Shown: positions 27,265 through 41,013, counted from the first letter of the stretch. The stretch is 64,000 nt of DNA from Paenibacillus senegalimassiliensis (GCF_001486585.1 NZ_LN909036.1:19940-83939), one strand, 5' to 3'. Made by a program: numbers and translations. Notes: generated by a model not told the origin, from the letters alone.

Positions 27265-27334
27265 TTGCAACAGAGCTGAAAATTAGTTAGAATATTGGTG
27301 GGACTTAAAAAGTTAACCCGGGACATTTTAAGAC
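27265..27334 (+). promoter_or_regulatory. cggR promoter and CggR operator
   Basis: -35 TTGCAA, 17-bp spacer, -10 TAGAAT (27288-27293). Immediately downstream is a tandem half-site array GGGAC-N6-AGTT-N4-CGGGAC-N6-AGAC (27299-27334), the geometry of the CggR operator of Bacillus. CggR would block elongation until fructose-1,6-bisphosphate binds. Confidence 0.8.
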
Positions 27335-27377
27335 CAGGAGATGGAGAGAGAAGACGAAGCTTGCAGGAGTGGAAAGC

Positions 27378-28409
27378 ATGCGAAATGTATTAGATATTCA
27401 AAAGCAGCTTCTTCCTGATCTCATGGACGTTCTCAAGAAAAGGTACACCATACTTCACCAGATCATGTTATCCGACGTCATTGGCCGTAGAACGCTGGCA
27501 ACTTCACTGGACATGACCGAGCGTGTGTTGCGTGCCGAAACGGATCTCCTCAAGGCCCAAGGCCTGATTGAGATCGAGAATATTGGCATGAGAATCAGCG
27601 ACGCGGGTCGGAAACTGCTGGAGGGCCTGGAGCCGATTGTGAATGAGCTGTTTGGCCTTTCCAATTTGGAAGAGAAGATTCGTCAGCATTATGGTTTACG
27701 CAAAGTCGTGATCGTACCCGGAGACTGCGAAACCTCGCCAATGGTCAAGCGGGAGTTGGGCCGGGCGGGTGCCAAGGCACTTCTTGGAGCTATGTGCGGA
27801 AATGATGTGGTGGCGGTCACTGGCGGTACTACGCTGGCGGAAGTCGCGGATCAACTGAATCCGTCTCAGGGTGTCACCATGAAGCAGAGCTGGTTCGTAC
27901 CGGCTCGCGGCGGACTTGGCGAAAGCCTGGAGATTCAAGCGAACACGATTGCTTCCGGTATGGCGAAGCGGGTAGGGGCAGGTTATCGTCTGCTGCACGT
28001 TCCCGATTTGCTGGGCAAAGAAGCCTATGAATCCTTGGTGCATGATCCGAACATTCAGGATATTGTCAACATGATCCGCCAGGCGCGAATTGTGGTGCAC
28101 GGTATCGGCGATGCCATGGAGATGGCTCGGCGGCGCAAGCTGGAGCAGACCGTGGTTGAAGACATCCGGAATGAAGGCGCTTTGGCTGAATCGTTTGGCT
28201 ACTATTTTAATGAAGATGGCATTGTCGTGCATAAGATGCTGACCCTCGGCCTTCGTCTGGAGGATATTCGGAAGACGGAGACGGTGATTGGTATCGCTGG
28301 CGGCAAGACGAAGGCAAGAGCAATCCATTCGGTGCTGCGCTTTGGGCATGAGGATATTCTGGTGACTGATGAAGCAGCAGCAGAGGAAATCGTCAGCAGA
28401 CTGGAATAG
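27378..28409 (+). CDS. cggR: Central glycolytic genes regulator CggR
   Basis: 343-aa SorC-family repressor: N-terminal winged HTH (about 1-90) and a sugar-phosphate-binding domain (about 95-343) with GDCETSPMVKRELGRAGA and AVTGGTTLAEVA. It represses gap and the lower glycolytic genes and is relieved by fructose-1,6-bisphosphate. GTG at 27369 lies within the AGGAGTGG site, so ATG 27378 is preferred. Gene order cggR-gap-pgk-tpiA-gpmI-eno equals B. subtilis. Confidence 0.95.
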   Translation: MRNVLDIQKQLLPDLMDVLKKRYTILHQIMLSDVIGRRTLATSLDMTERVLRAETDLLKAQGLIEIENIGMRISDAGRKLLEGLEPIVNELFGLSNLEEKIRQHYGLRKVVIVPGDCETSPMVKRELGRAGAKALLGAMCGNDVVAVTGGTTLAEVADQLNPSQGVTMKQSWFVPARGGLGESLEIQANTIASGMAKRVGAGYRLLHVPDLLGKEAYESLVHDPNIQDIVNMIRQARIVVHGIGDAMEMARRRKLEQTVVEDIRNEGALAESFGYYFNEDGIVVHKMLTLGLRLEDIRKTETVIGIAGGKTKARAIHSVLRFGHEDILVTDEAAAEEIVSRLE

Positions 28410-28512
28410 GATTCCGGGCAAGAGAAGCTCTTATTAACTATTGTTTACTCATGGCGGGCTTTTCGGCCTGTCTTGAATAATAAAAAAAACGAACACTGGG
28501 AGGAACTATTTA

Positions 28513-29523
28513 ATGAGCGTAAAAGTAGGGATTAACGGGTTTGGACGTATTGGACGTTTGGCTTTCCGCCGCATTCAAAACGTGGAAGGTATTGAAGTAG
28601 TAGCGATCAATGACCTGACAGATGCAAAAATGTTGGCTCATTTGTTGAAATATGATACGACGCAAGGCCGCTTCGACGGTGAAGTTGAAGTGCATGATGG
28701 CTTCTTCAAAGTTAACGGCAAAGAAGTTAAGGTTCTGGCTAACCGCAACCCTGAAGAATTGCCTTGGGGCGACCTCGGCGTAGATATCGTTCTGGAATGC
28801 ACAGGCTTCTTCACAACCAAAGAAGGCGCTGAAAAGCACCTTAAGGGCGGCGCGAAGAAAGTTGTTATCTCCGCTCCAGCTACTGGCGACATGAAGACCG
28901 TTGTTTACAACGTTAACCATGAAATCCTTGACGGTTCCGAAACGGTTATCTCCGGTGCATCTTGCACAACGAACTGCCTGGCACCTATGGCTAAAACCCT
29001 GAACGACAGCTTCGGCATCGTTGAAGGTTTGATGACTACGATCCACGCTTACACTGGCGACCAAAACACGCTGGATGCTCCTCATGCGAAAGGCGACTTC
29101 CGTCGTGCTCGTGCAGCAGCAGCAAACATCATCCCTAACACAACTGGCGCAGCTAAAGCTATCGGCCTGGTTATCCCTGAACTGAAAGGCAAGCTCGACG
29201 GTGCTGCTCAACGTGTACCTGTACCAACTGGTTCCCTGACTGAGCTTGTGACTGTTCTGGAAAAATCAGTTACAGTTGAAGAAGTAAACGCAGCAATGAA
29301 AGCCGCTTCCGATCCAGAAACTTTCGGTTACACTGAAGATGAAATCGTATCTTCCGATATCGTAGGTATCACTTACGGTTCCCTGTTCGATGCGACTCAA
29401 ACGAAAGTAATGACTGTTGGCGACAAACAACTCGTTAAAACAGTAGCTTGGTACGACAACGAAATGTCCTACACAGCTCAATTGGTTCGTTCCCTGGAAT
29501 ACTTCGCAAAAAAAGTTAAGTAA
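28513..29523 (+). CDS. gap: Glyceraldehyde-3-phosphate dehydrogenase
   Basis: 336-aa NAD-dependent glycolytic enzyme. Rossmann motif [10 protein letters not shown], catalytic Cys in SCTTNCLAP, and WYDNEMSYT near the C-terminus. Codons are strongly restricted, unlike the flanking regulator genes, as expected for a very highly expressed gene. RBS GGGAGGAA. In Bacillus the cggR-gap mRNA is cut between the genes; a small GC hairpin at about 28452-28472 lies in the matching place. Confidence 0.98.
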   Translation: MSVKVGINGFGRIGRLAFRRIQNVEGIEVVAINDLTDAKMLAHLLKYDTTQGRFDGEVEVHDGFFKVNGKEVKVLANRNPEELPWGDLGVDIVLECTGFFTTKEGAEKHLKGGAKKVVISAPATGDMKTVVYNVNHEILDGSETVISGASCTTNCLAPMAKTLNDSFGIVEGLMTTIHAYTGDQNTLDAPHAKGDFRRARAAAANIIPNTTGAAKAIGLVIPELKGKLDGAAQRVPVPTGSLTELVTVLEKSVTVEEVNAAMKAASDPETFGYTEDEIVSSDIVGITYGSLFDATQTKVMTVGDKQLVKTVAWYDNEMSYTAQLVRSLEYFAKKVK

Positions 29524-29578
29524 TATAGCAATGTCAAATGAGAAGATGCATTTGTGAATCTTCTCTAATATAAACAAT

Positions 29579-29617
29579 CCAAAGAGGAGCGACCTGCCTA
29601 GAAGGACTCCTCTTTGG
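29579..29617 (+). terminator. Hairpin between gap and pgk
   Basis: 11-bp perfect stem CCAAAGAGGAG / CTCCTCTTTGG with a 17-base loop, preceded by a smaller AGAAGA/TCTTCT hairpin. It may terminate part of the cggR-gap transcript, making gap mRNA more abundant than pgk-eno. The T-run is weak. Confidence 0.55.
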
Positions 29618-29776
29618 TTCATGCACCAAACACGGCATTCACACACACCCCGTTTTTATAAATAGAGATAGCTTTTCGTAAGACGCTTAGGAGAGAAATC
29701 AAGAATTAAGCCGTATATGCGCATTTTTCCGCTAGTTCTGGAAACCGCCGCGCATACCCTTAGGAGGAACGTGGAT

Positions 29777-30958
29777 ATGAACAAGAAAAGTGTACGTGAT
29801 GTGGAAGTAAGCGGCAAACGCGTGTTTGTTCGTGTAGATTTCAATGTACCAATGCAAGACGGCAAGATTACGGACGATACCCGGATTCGCGAAACGCTGC
29901 CTACGATCAAATACTTGATCGAAAATGGTGCGAAAGTTATTCTCGCGAGTCATTTGGGCCGTCCAAAAGGCCAAGTGAATGAAGACATGCGTTTGACCCA
30001 AGCGGCTGCACGCCTGTCCGAGTTGCTGGGCAAGCCAGTAGCTAAGGCTGACGAAGCTATTGGTGAAGCAGCAAAGGCAAAAGTAAGTGCCTTGAATAAC
30101 GGCGACGTCCTCGTGCTTGAGAACGTTCGTTTCTACCCTGGTGAAGAGAAAAACGATCCTGAGCTTGCGAAGCAATTTGCTGAATTGGCTGACCTGTTCG
30201 TCAATGATGCATTTGGTGCGGCTCACCGTGCTCATGCTTCGACTGAAGGCATCGCTCATCATTTGCCGGCCGTATCTGGTCTTCTGATGGAGAAGGAACT
30301 GTCCGTTCTCGGCAAAGCCTTGTCGAACCCGGATCGTCCTTTTACAGCTATCATTGGTGGATCGAAAGTAAAAGACAAGATTGATGTCATCGACAATCTG
30401 CTCAACATTGCAGACAACGTGTTGATTGGCGGCGGTCTGGCTTATACCTTCTTCAAGGCTCAAGGCCATGAAATCGGTAAGTCCTTGCTGGATGATTCGA
30501 AGCTGGATGCAGCACTCGGCTTCATCGAGAAAGCCAAGAAGCTTGGCAAGAACTTTGTGTTGCCTGTTGACTGCGTAGTAGCAGACGACTTCAGCGCAAC
30601 TGCGAATCACAATGACGTTGATATCGATAGCATTCCTGCCGATTGGGAAGGCGTAGACATCGGACCGAAGACGCGTGCTATTTATGCAGACATCATCAAG
30701 AATTCCAAGCTGGTTGTTTGGAACGGACCGATGGGCGTATTCGAAATCGACATTTTTGCTAACGGTACAAAAGAAGTGGCTGAAGCTTGCGCGACTACGG
30801 AAGGCTACACCATCATCGGTGGCGGCGATTCCGCAGCAGCAGCAGAGAAATTTAATCTGGCAGGGGAAATGGACCACATTTCCACTGGCGGCGGCGCTTC
30901 TCTTGAATTTATGGAAGGCAAGGCGCTTCCAGGCGTGGTTGCCCTGAACGACAAGTAA
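29777..30958 (+). CDS. pgk: Phosphoglycerate kinase
   Basis: 393-aa glycolytic kinase (1,3-bisphosphoglycerate + ADP to 3-phosphoglycerate + ATP). N-terminal [13 protein letters not shown] substrate motif, SHLGRPKG, and C-terminal GGGDSAAA nucleotide loop followed by [10 protein letters not shown]. The frame runs upstream to 29717, but ATG 29777 follows TAGGAGGAACG and gives the normal N-terminus. The next gene is separated by a 170-bp repeat element. Confidence 0.98.
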   Translation: MNKKSVRDVEVSGKRVFVRVDFNVPMQDGKITDDTRIRETLPTIKYLIENGAKVILASHLGRPKGQVNEDMRLTQAAARLSELLGKPVAKADEAIGEAAKAKVSALNNGDVLVLENVRFYPGEEKNDPELAKQFAELADLFVNDAFGAAHRAHASTEGIAHHLPAVSGLLMEKELSVLGKALSNPDRPFTAIIGGSKVKDKIDVIDNLLNIADNVLIGGGLAYTFFKAQGHEIGKSLLDDSKLDAALGFIEKAKKLGKNFVLPVDCVVADDFSATANHNDVDIDSIPADWEGVDIGPKTRAIYADIIKNSKLVVWNGPMGVFEIDIFANGTKEVAEACATTEGYTIIGGGDSAAAAEKFNLAGEMDHISTGGGASLEFMEGKALPGVVALNDK

Positions 30959-30973
30959 GAAATAGGTTCAAAC

Positions 30974-31146
30974 GTTCAAAAAAACGGGATTTCAGCACCG
31001 AGAAGGCTGGATGAAGCTAGGGACAGAGTAGCGGAGCGTAGATAGATCTACGTGAGCAACGGAAGGCCCGGCTGAATTCAGGATTCGATGTCGAAATACT
31101 TCCTGAAATTGCATCGTGATCAAAGGCCGTTTTTTGAACTACCTCT
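30974..31146 (+). repeat. Dispersed inverted-end element, full copy A
   Basis: About 173 bp between GTTCAAAAAAACGG and CCGTTTTTTGAAC plus TACCTCT, lying between pgk and tpiA inside the glycolytic operon. Its central about 90 bp (GTAGCGGAGCGTAGA, ATCTACGTGAGCAACGGAAG, GCCCGGCTGAATTCA) is nearly identical to copy B at 55434. There is no reading frame of note; it is too small to encode a transposase. Confidence 0.85.
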
Positions 31147-31150
31147 ATGA

Positions 31151-31921
<771 letters not shown>

Positions 31922-33469
31922 ATGACAGCCCCCAAACCGGTAGCATTGATCATCATGGACGGCTTTGGACTTCGCGAGCAAGTAGAGGGCAATGCAGTAG
32001 CCCAAGCGAATAAGCCGAACTATGATCGTTACCTGAAGCAATATCCAAACACGACTTTGACTGCCAGTGGTGAAGCGGTTGGTTTGCCGGAAGGTCAAAT
32101 GGGCAACTCGGAAGTAGGGCACTTGAACATTGGTGCTGGCCGGATTGTATACCAGGACTTGACCCGGATCTCCAAGTCGATTCGCGAAGGCGAATTCTTC
32201 AACAATGAAACGCTGGTAGCAGCGGTTCGCAGTGCAAAAGCGAAGGGCAAGAAGCTGCATTTATATGGTCTTCTGTCCGACGGCGGCGTTCATAGCCATA
32301 TCGACCACCTGTTTGCTATGTTGGACCTGGCCAAGAAGGAAGAGATGCATGAAGTGTACATCCATGCCTTCCTGGACGGACGCGACGTGGCTCCAGATAG
32401 TGCGAGGGGCTTCCTGGAACGTCTGATTGGGAAGATTAATGAGCTTGGCGTAGGCCGAATCGCTACAGTGCAAGGCCGTTACTATGCGATGGACCGTGAC
32501 AAACGGTGGGATCGCGTAGAGAAGTCGTACCGTGCGATGGTTTATGGCGAAGGCCCTAAATATACCGACCCGATTACGGCAGTAACCGAATCCTACGAGA
32601 AATCGGTATTTGATGAATTCGTCATGCCAACCGTTATTGTGGATGGACATGATCAACCGATCGCATCTGTGGAATCCGGGGATTCAGTTATATTCCTGAA
32701 CTTCCGTCCGGACCGTGCGATTCAATTGTCCAACGTATTCACCAACAAAGATTTCCAAGGCTTCGATCGTGGTCCGAAGTTCCCAACCGACTTGCATTTT
32801 GTATGCTTGACGTTGTTTGCGGAGACGGTGGACGGTTATGTGGCGTACAAGCCGAAGAATTTGGACAACACGTTTGGCGAAGTGCTGGTTCAGCAAGGCA
32901 AGAAGCAATTGCGTATTGCCGAGACGGAAAAATATCCGCACGTAACCTTCTTCTTCAGCGGTGGTCGCGATGTCGAACTTCCTGGCGAAACCCGTGTGTT
33001 AATCAACTCACCGAAGGTAGCTACTTATGACCTGCAGCCTGAGATGAGTGCTTACGAAGTGGCTGCGGCTTGCGTAGCTGAGATCGAAGCAGATAAGCAT
33101 GATGCGATTATCCTGAACTTTGCCAATCCTGACATGGTAGGCCACTCGGGGATGATGGAACCAACCATTAAGGCGGTTGAAGTCACCGACGAATGTGTAG
33201 CCAAGGTTGTTGATGCGGTTACCGCTAAAGGCGGCGTAGTTATCATTATTGCCGACCATGGTAATGCCGATATGGAAACGGATGAGCAAGGCCGTCCATT
33301 TACTGCACACACCACTAATCCGGTTCCATTCATCGTTACTGACGAGAATGTCGTATTGCGCGAGAAGGGGATTCTGGCCGATGTAGCTCCAACGCTGCTC
33401 GATCTGATGGGCCTGCCGCAACCGGCTGAAATGACCGGTACATCCATGATTGCCAGCCGCAAGGCTTAA
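31922..33469 (+). CDS. gpmI: Phosphoglycerate mutase, cofactor-independent
   Basis: 515-aa Mn-dependent alkaline-phosphatase-fold mutase (3-PGA to 2-PGA). Metal motif LIIMDGFG, phosphoserine nucleophile in [17 protein letters not shown], and the C-terminal ADHGNAD and HTTNPVPF metal sites. It begins directly after the tpiA stop codon, with its ribosome binding site (GAGGGGGCG) inside tpiA. Confidence 0.98.
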   Translation: MTAPKPVALIIMDGFGLREQVEGNAVAQANKPNYDRYLKQYPNTTLTASGEAVGLPEGQMGNSEVGHLNIGAGRIVYQDLTRISKSIREGEFFNNETLVAAVRSAKAKGKKLHLYGLLSDGGVHSHIDHLFAMLDLAKKEEMHEVYIHAFLDGRDVAPDSARGFLERLIGKINELGVGRIATVQGRYYAMDRDKRWDRVEKSYRAMVYGEGPKYTDPITAVTESYEKSVFDEFVMPTVIVDGHDQPIASVESGDSVIFLNFRPDRAIQLSNVFTNKDFQGFDRGPKFPTDLHFVCLTLFAETVDGYVAYKPKNLDNTFGEVLVQQGKKQLRIAETEKYPHVTFFFSGGRDVELPGETRVLINSPKVATYDLQPEMSAYEVAAACVAEIEADKHDAIILNFANPDMVGHSGMMEPTIKAVEVTDECVAKVVDAVTAKGGVVIIIADHGNADMETDEQGRPFTAHTTNPVPFIVTDENVVLREKGILADVAPTLLDLMGLPQPAEMTGTSMIASRKA

Positions 33470-33491
33470 GGAAGTCAAGAACAAAAAATAA

Positions 33492-34814
<1,323 letters not shown>

Positions 34815-34847
34815 GATTCAAACCTTAACGAGCTTTAAATTGCAATA

Positions 34848-34887
34848 AAACAAGGCCCTCTGGATTTAACTCCAGAGGGCCTTGTTT
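34848..34887. terminator. Bidirectional terminator eno / chemoreceptor
   Basis: 16-bp perfect stem AAACAAGGCCCTCTGG / CCAGAGGGCCTTGTTT between convergent genes. Confidence 0.92.
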
Positions 34888-34943
34888 ATGTTTCGTTCAT
34901 ATTTTCACAAGTCATAGTATGATAATTCTGTTCGAATTAGGGC

Positions 34944-36965
34944 TTACGCCTTGAAGACCTTGATTTGTTCTTTCAGTTCATTCATCAAATGATTCAAGGA
35001 TTGCGCTGAAGCTTCAATGCCTGTCATAATGGTCGATTGCTCTGTAGAGGAAGCGGCCACCGATTGGGCGCTTTGTGCAGAATCTGTGGCAATCGTCAGC
35101 ATGTCTCCAACCGAAGCCGCGATCTCTTCGGTACCTGCTGATATCTCCTGTGTAGTTGCCGAGACATCCTGAATTTGTGAGGAGACATGATGAATGGAGG
35201 CGCGAATTTGGCTGAAAGAAGTACCCACCTGCTCCATGCGTTCAATCCCGGTATCAATTTCACCAATGCTGTTAGTTATTGAAGTGGAAGCCTGGGCTGT
35301 GGAGCCTTGAATGAACTGAATCAACTCCACGATATGGGAGATAGACTGATTCGTCTGTTCCGCAAGCTTCTTCACTTCTCCGGCGACAACAGCAAACCCA
35401 CGTCCTTGTTCCCCTGCACGTGCGGCCTCAATGGAGGCGTTCAGTGACAGCAGTGCGGTCTGGTTTGAGATATCGGAAATTACATGGACAATCTCACCAA
35501 TTTCGCTAGAGTGCGCCGCTAATTTCTCGATGTCGGCCGCCGTTTGGTTGGCGGTAGACTGGATTTGTCCCATCTGTTCAATCGCCGATTGAATCTCCAA
35601 ATAGCCGTGCTCGACCTCTTCAAACACAGCTTCTGCCCGTTCTGATACACTGCCAGAGGCTTCAGCAATTCTTTGTACGCCGATAGCCATTTCTTCTGTA
35701 GCTTGCGCGGATTGCCGGGCACCTTGAAGCTGGGTCTCCGTACCGCTGGCCACTTCCTGAATTGCCGAAGTGATATCTGCAGTCGCGTGAGAAGACTTCT
35801 GCGCGGCGTTCAGCAGTTCATTGGAAGCGACGTCTACTTGACCAATAGTATGATCGATTTGCTGCACCATATTAGACAATGAATCAATCATCAGATTGAT
35901 ATTTTCGCTCATTTGACCGATTTCATCCCGCGATTTTACCGCAACCCGTTCGCCCAGATGGCCGGCAGCTACCTTAGTCATCACTTGGGAGATGATTTTG
36001 ATGGGCTTGACGACCAGTCTGGCCAGCACCACAGCGATAGCCGAGACAATGAGTACCGTGGCTATGGCGAGGGCGATGGACAAGCTTCGAGCTTCCGTAA
36101 CTTTAGCGAATATTTCGCTAGTCGGTACGGTAATGACCATTTTCCAATGCGTACTAGGAATCGTCCCGTAGTAGGTAATCACTTCCTGGCCCGTTTCGTC
36201 CTGATATGTCATGGACCCGCTTTGGTTGCCCAGGATGGTTGTTACAGCCTTCTGCAGCCCTGGGGTGGTAGCGTAGTCCTCCATCTTCTTGCCAAACCGC
36301 TCGGCATCAGGGTAGCTATAGTAGACTCCGGTATCAGAGATCACGTAGCCGTAACCCGTCTCGGCCATGTTGATTTTGTTGCTCTGAGCGGTTAGTACGT
36401 CAGGGGTGATGGAAAAAGCAATACCGCCCACAAATGCGCCCGATTGATCATTAACGGGCACGATGGCCGGTATAATATATTTATCAAGCGCCTCCAGGTA
36501 ACTCATCTCGCCGATGGCGGGCTTGTGGCTCTCCTTGGCTTCAAGAAAATAGTCGCTCTGCGACATATCCGATGTCATTCCGAGCATATTCAGAAGCTGC
36601 CCGTTCTTATCAATGACGCTGTAACCCTCGGACTGACTGTCGCTTTGCTCCAAGATGGTGAGCAGCGGGAAGATATCCTCGGTTTTGCCGGATTGAAATT
36701 TCGGGTTTTGCTCAATCAACTGTTCCACCGCAGAAGATTTGGACAATACCCATTCATCGATCTTATCGATGTTCATACGTAGCGTTGCCTGGGCCAAATC
36801 GTTGCTATCGTCCTTCGTGACACCGCCGAAGTAATTAATGAAGAAGATGCTGGCGGCCAGCAGGGGAATCAGAGACGTCGCCAGAACAATTAACAGTAGC
36901 TTGGTCTGGAAGGACATCGACTTGCTATTAAGCTTGCTTTTGCTAAACACATTATTAACCTCCAA
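34944..36965 (-). CDS. Methyl-accepting chemotaxis protein
   Basis: 673-aa chemoreceptor. N-terminal transmembrane helix (about 20-43), extracellular dCache-type domain (about 45-290; [21 protein letters not shown] and [18 protein letters not shown] are typical), second helix (about 297-320), HAMP (about 320-375), then a long helical signalling domain with the hairpin tip [43 protein letters not shown] that binds CheA/CheW. The ligand is not predictable. Monocistronic, on the opposite strand from eno and secG. Confidence 0.95.
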   Translation of the reverse strand: MEVNNVFSKSKLNSKSMSFQTKLLLIVLATSLIPLLAASIFFINYFGGVTKDDSNDLAQATLRMNIDKIDEWVLSKSSAVEQLIEQNPKFQSGKTEDIFPLLTILEQSDSQSEGYSVIDKNGQLLNMLGMTSDMSQSDYFLEAKESHKPAIGEMSYLEALDKYIIPAIVPVNDQSGAFVGGIAFSITPDVLTAQSNKINMAETGYGYVISDTGVYYSYPDAERFGKKMEDYATTPGLQKAVTTILGNQSGSMTYQDETGQEVITYYGTIPSTHWKMVITVPTSEIFAKVTEARSLSIALAIATVLIVSAIAVVLARLVVKPIKIISQVMTKVAAGHLGERVAVKSRDEIGQMSENINLMIDSLSNMVQQIDHTIGQVDVASNELLNAAQKSSHATADITSAIQEVASGTETQLQGARQSAQATEEMAIGVQRIAEASGSVSERAEAVFEEVEHGYLEIQSAIEQMGQIQSTANQTAADIEKLAAHSSEIGEIVHVISDISNQTALLSLNASIEAARAGEQGRGFAVVAGEVKKLAEQTNQSISHIVELIQFIQGSTAQASTSITNSIGEIDTGIERMEQVGTSFSQIRASIHHVSSQIQDVSATTQEISAGTEEIAASVGDMLTIATDSAQSAQSVAASSTEQSTIMTGIEASAQSLNHLMNELKEQIKVFKA

Positions 36966-37280
36966 TGACTGACTTGTGCATAAAATATGAGTTAAGAAAA
37001 TAGTACCACGAATAAAAGGGCCAAATTGGCACGATATGTAGAATTTTGGGACTTAAGACGGGAAATGTTGGGTCTTGGAATGAGAAACCTCGTTGACGCT
37101 TAATAAAATATAGAGTAAATAACCGGACCGGATAATTTGGGTTGAAGTTGGTGTAATGGATGAAAACGGTTGTTAATTTACGGGTGCTATGATACAATAA
37201 TAATGCTGTTTTTGTATCAATGATAAACTCGAAGCATAAAGGAATAGATGAAGAGATTCTCACTTTAGGAGGTGGATTGA

Positions 37281-37514
37281 ATGGATATTTTCTTGAAGGT
37301 ATTGCTCGTTATTTTCTCGATCGGTCTGACCGTTGCTGTATTGTTGCAGAAGGGGAAGAGCGCGGGTCTTGCGGGTGCCATCTCCGGGGGTGCTGAACAT
37401 CTCTTCGGAAAGACGAAAGCCCGTGGTATGGAACTGGTGCTGGAGCGTGTAACGATCGGCTTGGCCGTCGGCTTCTTCGTTCTATCAATCGTGGTTGCCG
37501 TTGTATTGGATTAG
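37281..37514 (+). CDS. secG: Preprotein translocase subunit SecG
   Basis: 77-aa protein with two hydrophobic helices (about 2-22 and 53-76) separated by the conserved cytoplasmic loop [28 protein letters not shown]. SecG assists SecYE translocation. AGGAGGTGG precedes the ATG. A likely promoter TTGTTA-N17-TACAAT lies around 37171-37199. It neighbours rnr as in other Firmicutes. Confidence 0.95.
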   Translation: MDIFLKVLLVIFSIGLTVAVLLQKGKSAGLAGAISGGAEHLFGKTKARGMELVLERVTIGLAVGFFVLSIVVAVVLD

Positions 37515-37527
37515 ATCAAATTCAAGC

Positions 37528-37567
37528 AAAGCCTGCTTTTCCTTTGGGGGAAGGCAGGCTTTTTTTG
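37528..37567 (+). terminator. Terminator of secG
   Basis: AAAGCCTGC / GCAGGCT stem followed by seven T. Confidence 0.88.
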
Positions 37568-37788
37568 GTTGATATAGTTACAAGAGTGATGCTGATTGCT
37601 GGATTTGGATACTGGACTTTGGGATAGCGTGGTAAATTTGTGCAGGGGCGGTGCAGGGCATACACGGATGTACCGCGTTAAATTCGTGTATACTAGGGTA
37701 TATACAACTAGAGGAATATTATAGAAACGAAGTTGACTAAATACATTACCCGGTGAAGGTTGAGAGGCCGGGCTTGAGGTGAAATCAT

Positions 37789-40107
37789 TTGAATTCAATT
37801 ACAGACACAGAATTGCTGGCCTTTATGCGGGAGACCGCCTACAAGCCGATGACGTATCAGGAGCTGGAAGAGCATTTTGGTATTCGCGATGCCGGAGAGT
37901 TTAAGAGCTTTCTCAAAATGTTGAACCGTCTGGAGCAGGCGGGTGAAATTATTTTAACCCGGACGCACCGTTATGGTGTGCCGGAACGGATGGACCTGGT
38001 ACGTGGCCGGTTGCAGGCACATGCCAAAGGGTTTGCTTTTCTTATTCCTGAAGACAAGGAACACCCCGATGTGTATGTCCACGCTAATGATCTGAAGAGT
38101 GCAATGAACGGAGACACTGTGCTGGTGCGCGTCAGCTCGAAGAGTGTGGGCGGCGGCAAGCTGGAAGGTGAAGTTGTTCGGATCGTTAACCGTGCGGTGA
38201 CACAGGTCGTGGGCGTATTTCAGCATAACGAGACTTATGGGTTTGTTATTGCCGATGATAAACGGATTAACAAGGATATTTTCGTCCCGCTGGAAGGGTT
38301 CGGCGGTGCGGTTGATGGTGAGAAGGTTGTAGTCAAGATTGTGGAGTATCCCGAGGGACGATCTGCGGCAGTTGGACAAGTTATCGAGATTCTGGGGCAT
38401 AAGGATGATCCGGGCGTTGATATTCTATCGATTATTCGCAAGCACCAATTGCCGGAAGCATTTCCTGATGAAGTTATGGCCGAGGCGCAGGACACACCAG
38501 AGACCATTGCTGAAGAAGAAATTGCTCGCCAGCGTCGTCGTGATTTGCGGGACAAGGTCATTGTTACCATCGATGGCGAGGACGCCAAGGATCTGGATGA
38601 TGCGGTGCACGTGGAGCGGATGCCTAACGGCAATATCCGGCTTGGGGTACATATTGCTGACGTCGGCTATTATGTGAAGGAGAATTCTGCGCTGGATCAG
38701 GAAGCTTATCAGCGGGGATGCAGCGTGTATCTGGTGGACCGGGTTATTCCGATGCTTCCGCACCGCTTGTCCAACGGCATTTGCTCGCTCAATCCGAAGG
38801 TAGACAGGTTTACGTTGTCCTGCGAGATGGAGTTCAACGAACAGATGAAGGTGGTCAGCCACGACATCTATACGAGCGTGATTCGGACCAAAGAACGTAT
38901 GACCTATACTAATGTTCGGAAAATATTGCAGGAGGAAGATCCCGAGGTTACGGAGCGTTATGCCGACCTAGTGGATACCTTCAAGCTGATGAAAGAGTTA
39001 GCTATGCGGCTGCGGGGTAACCGCATGCGGCGTGGGGCAGTGGACTTCGACTTCGAGGAATCCAAGGTCATCGTAGATGAAAATGGCAAGGCAATCGATA
39101 TCGTGAAGCGGGAACGCTCCATTGCCGAGCAAATTATTGAAGAGTTTATGCTGGCAGCCAATGAGACGGTGGCTGAGCATTTCCATTGGTTGAAGGTTCC
39201 GTTTATTTACCGGATTCATGAGGACCCGGATCAGGAGAAGCTGATGAACTTCATGGCGTTTGTCGCTAACTTCGGGCATTCCGTTAAGGGGAGCAAGGGG
39301 GACCGCATTCATCCACGGGCGTTGCAGACCCTGTTGGAAAATATTCAGGGGACCAAGGAGCAAACGGTCATCAGCACGATGATGCTGCGTTCCATGAAGC
39401 AGGCCAAATATGATGCGGAGAGCACGGGGCACTTTGGACTGGCTGCGGAGTTTTACTCCCATTTCACTTCTCCAATTCGCCGCTATCCCGATTTGGTGAT
39501 CCACCGGGTCATTCGTGAGGTCATTGAAGGCGGAGGGGCATTAAGCGAAGCACGGCAGGAGTATTTGGCCAGCCGGATGCAGGATATTGCGCAGCAGTCA
39601 TCGGAGCGGGAGCGTATTGCCGTGGAAGCGGAACGGGATACGGAGCAGTTGAAGAAGGCCGAGTTCATGCTTGATAAGGTCGGGGAAGAATTCCCGGGCA
39701 TGATCAGCAGTGTAACGAGCTTCGGGATGTTCATCGAACTGGAGAATACGGTCGAGGGATTGATTCGGCTTAGTGCAATGACGGATGACTATTACCACTT
39801 CCACGAGCAGCATATGGCGCTGATCGGGGAGCGGACGTCGAAGATCTATCGGATCGGCGACGAGGTGAAGATTCGCGTAGCGCGCGTGAACATGGACGAC
39901 CATACCATCGACTTCGAGATGGTTGATATGAAGCCGCGCCGTCGCGGGGAAGGTTTTGCCCCCCGCGAGGGCTTCGGCGGCGACCGGGGTGGCCGTGGCG
40001 GCAAGCCGGGCAAGGGGGCCCCGGGACGCAAGCGGAGCGGCAAGGGCAAGAGCAAGGGGGGCGGCGGTAATACCACCGCAGCCTTTGTTCGCAAGAAGAA
40101 AAAATAA
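37789..40107 (+). CDS. rnr: Ribonuclease R
   Basis: 772-aa 3'-5' exoribonuclease of the RNB family; degrades structured RNA and takes part in tmRNA-linked mRNA decay. N-terminal winged helix (about 1-65), two cold-shock domains, RNB catalytic domain with [15 protein letters not shown] (metal-binding Asps) and [13 protein letters not shown]1 domain (about 640-720), and a Gly/Arg/Lys-rich C-terminal tail. TTG start 7 bases after GAGGTG. smpB, often the next gene, is 13.5 kb away here. Confidence 0.96.
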   Translation: MNSITDTELLAFMRETAYKPMTYQELEEHFGIRDAGEFKSFLKMLNRLEQAGEIILTRTHRYGVPERMDLVRGRLQAHAKGFAFLIPEDKEHPDVYVHANDLKSAMNGDTVLVRVSSKSVGGGKLEGEVVRIVNRAVTQVVGVFQHNETYGFVIADDKRINKDIFVPLEGFGGAVDGEKVVVKIVEYPEGRSAAVGQVIEILGHKDDPGVDILSIIRKHQLPEAFPDEVMAEAQDTPETIAEEEIARQRRRDLRDKVIVTIDGEDAKDLDDAVHVERMPNGNIRLGVHIADVGYYVKENSALDQEAYQRGCSVYLVDRVIPMLPHRLSNGICSLNPKVDRFTLSCEMEFNEQMKVVSHDIYTSVIRTKERMTYTNVRKILQEEDPEVTERYADLVDTFKLMKELAMRLRGNRMRRGAVDFDFEESKVIVDENGKAIDIVKRERSIAEQIIEEFMLAANETVAEHFHWLKVPFIYRIHEDPDQEKLMNFMAFVANFGHSVKGSKGDRIHPRALQTLLENIQGTKEQTVISTMMLRSMKQAKYDAESTGHFGLAAEFYSHFTSPIRRYPDLVIHRVIREVIEGGGALSEARQEYLASRMQDIAQQSSERERIAVEAERDTEQLKKAEFMLDKVGEEFPGMISSVTSFGMFIELENTVEGLIRLSAMTDDYYHFHEQHMALIGERTSKIYRIGDEVKIRVARVNMDDHTIDFEMVDMKPRRRGEGFAPREGFGGDRGGRGGKPGKGAPGRKRSGKGKSKGGGGNTTAAFVRKKKK

Positions 40108-40184
40108 GACCATCGCAGCTGTATAAAGCAAGCGAGGCCCATCTATAAGGAATATAAAAAGCAGCAAGTGTCGGGGAAATGAGT

Positions 40185-40245
40185 ACTCCCATCATAGTAG
40201 ACAGTAGAAGAACGAAACTTCTACTACTACATGATGGGAGTTTTT
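40185..40245 (+). terminator. Terminator of rnr
   Basis: Long stem ACTCCCATCATAGTAG.. / ..CTACATGATGGGAGT with AACGAAA loop and trailing T-run. Confidence 0.8.
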
Positions 40246-40315
40246 CTCCAAAAAGAAGTTCAATGTTTTTAGAAGTCAGACCGTATGTCATATAGAGACG
40301 TCTTAAGCTACGTAT

Positions 40316-40750
40316 TAAAGAACTGTGGCGCAAAATGAATACTTGGAGATGGAGAATATTTTCGGAAAAAAGTTGGTAAAGGCAAGTGCCGAAAACCGTA
40401 GCTCAAGCGATTCAAGAAATAAACAAAGAAAAAGGCTGTGCTTTGTACAATTGTATGCGTTAGTTTCAGTGGCATAATTGCCTATTAAAAGTGATTGACC
40501 GAAAGGCCTGTATCAGTGCCATTATTGATGTATATGACAATTCCATGGTTTCGTGGGCTCCGCCACTCCCGAAACAATAAACTTGTGGCGGATACGCTGA
40601 AAAGGCCTACAGAAAAGTCCAGGTGAACACCCTCTTCTACAGGGCGACAGAGGATTTCAGTATACATTCCATGAATATTTATTGGTTCCATTTAAAGTAC
40701 GGATTTATAAAGGGCCAGTCTCCTATAAGCCGCTTTAATATAGCTAACTG
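40316..40750 (+). pseudogene. IS3-family transposase remnant (OrfB)
   Basis: Six-frame reading shows decayed OrfB homology broken by stops and frameshifts. From about 40488 the frame reads IDRKACISAIIDVYDNSMVSW (compare the IIDLYDRSIVSW strand of the DDE core), then a stop, then LFYRATEDFSIHSMNIYWFHL and KYGFIKGQSPISR, matching the HSDRGFQYTS..EYF..KYGI..SMSR region of IS3/IS150 transposases with the catalytic Asp lost. Upstream, AIQEINKEKG may be the HTH_21-like segment. No intact ends were identified. A dead fragment marking the insertion-prone rnr-smpB interval. Confidence 0.7.
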
Positions 40751-40887
40751 ATCGATTGATTTTTGGATACTTAAAAGGCGGAAAACTAATTTTTAAAATA
40801 TGTGCCACTTTTAAAGATCTAGTATATTTGCTATTATAATAAATCCTTGAAACATTTATCTCCAAATGAAAAAGCTGCATAAAACAA

Positions 40888-40924
40888 ATATACCCCAGCC
40901 TAAAGAATACAGGCTGGGGTATAT
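40888..40924 (-). terminator. Terminator of the secreted-protein operon
   Basis: 14-bp perfect stem ATATACCCCAGCCT / AGGCTGGGGTATAT, downstream of the minus-strand genes at 41014 and 41297; T-rich on the minus-strand exit (TTTGTTTT). Confidence 0.75.
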
Positions 40925-41013
40925 TATTAAACGAATTTTTTGTTTTTTACAATGTCTATTGGAATCACTTCACTTAAAGAGAGCCGCATTAATTTCTGAA
41001 GTAATACCTTCTC

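Noticed and set aside
29732..30877. Long minus-strand open frame opposite pgk (381 codons)
   Set aside because: Mirror of the strongly codon-biased pgk gene; no ribosome binding site and no protein family pattern.
40185..40245. Inverted repeat after rnr as an IS terminal repeat
   Set aside because: Stem, loop and T-run fit an intrinsic terminator; no matching distal copy was found beyond the transposase remnant.
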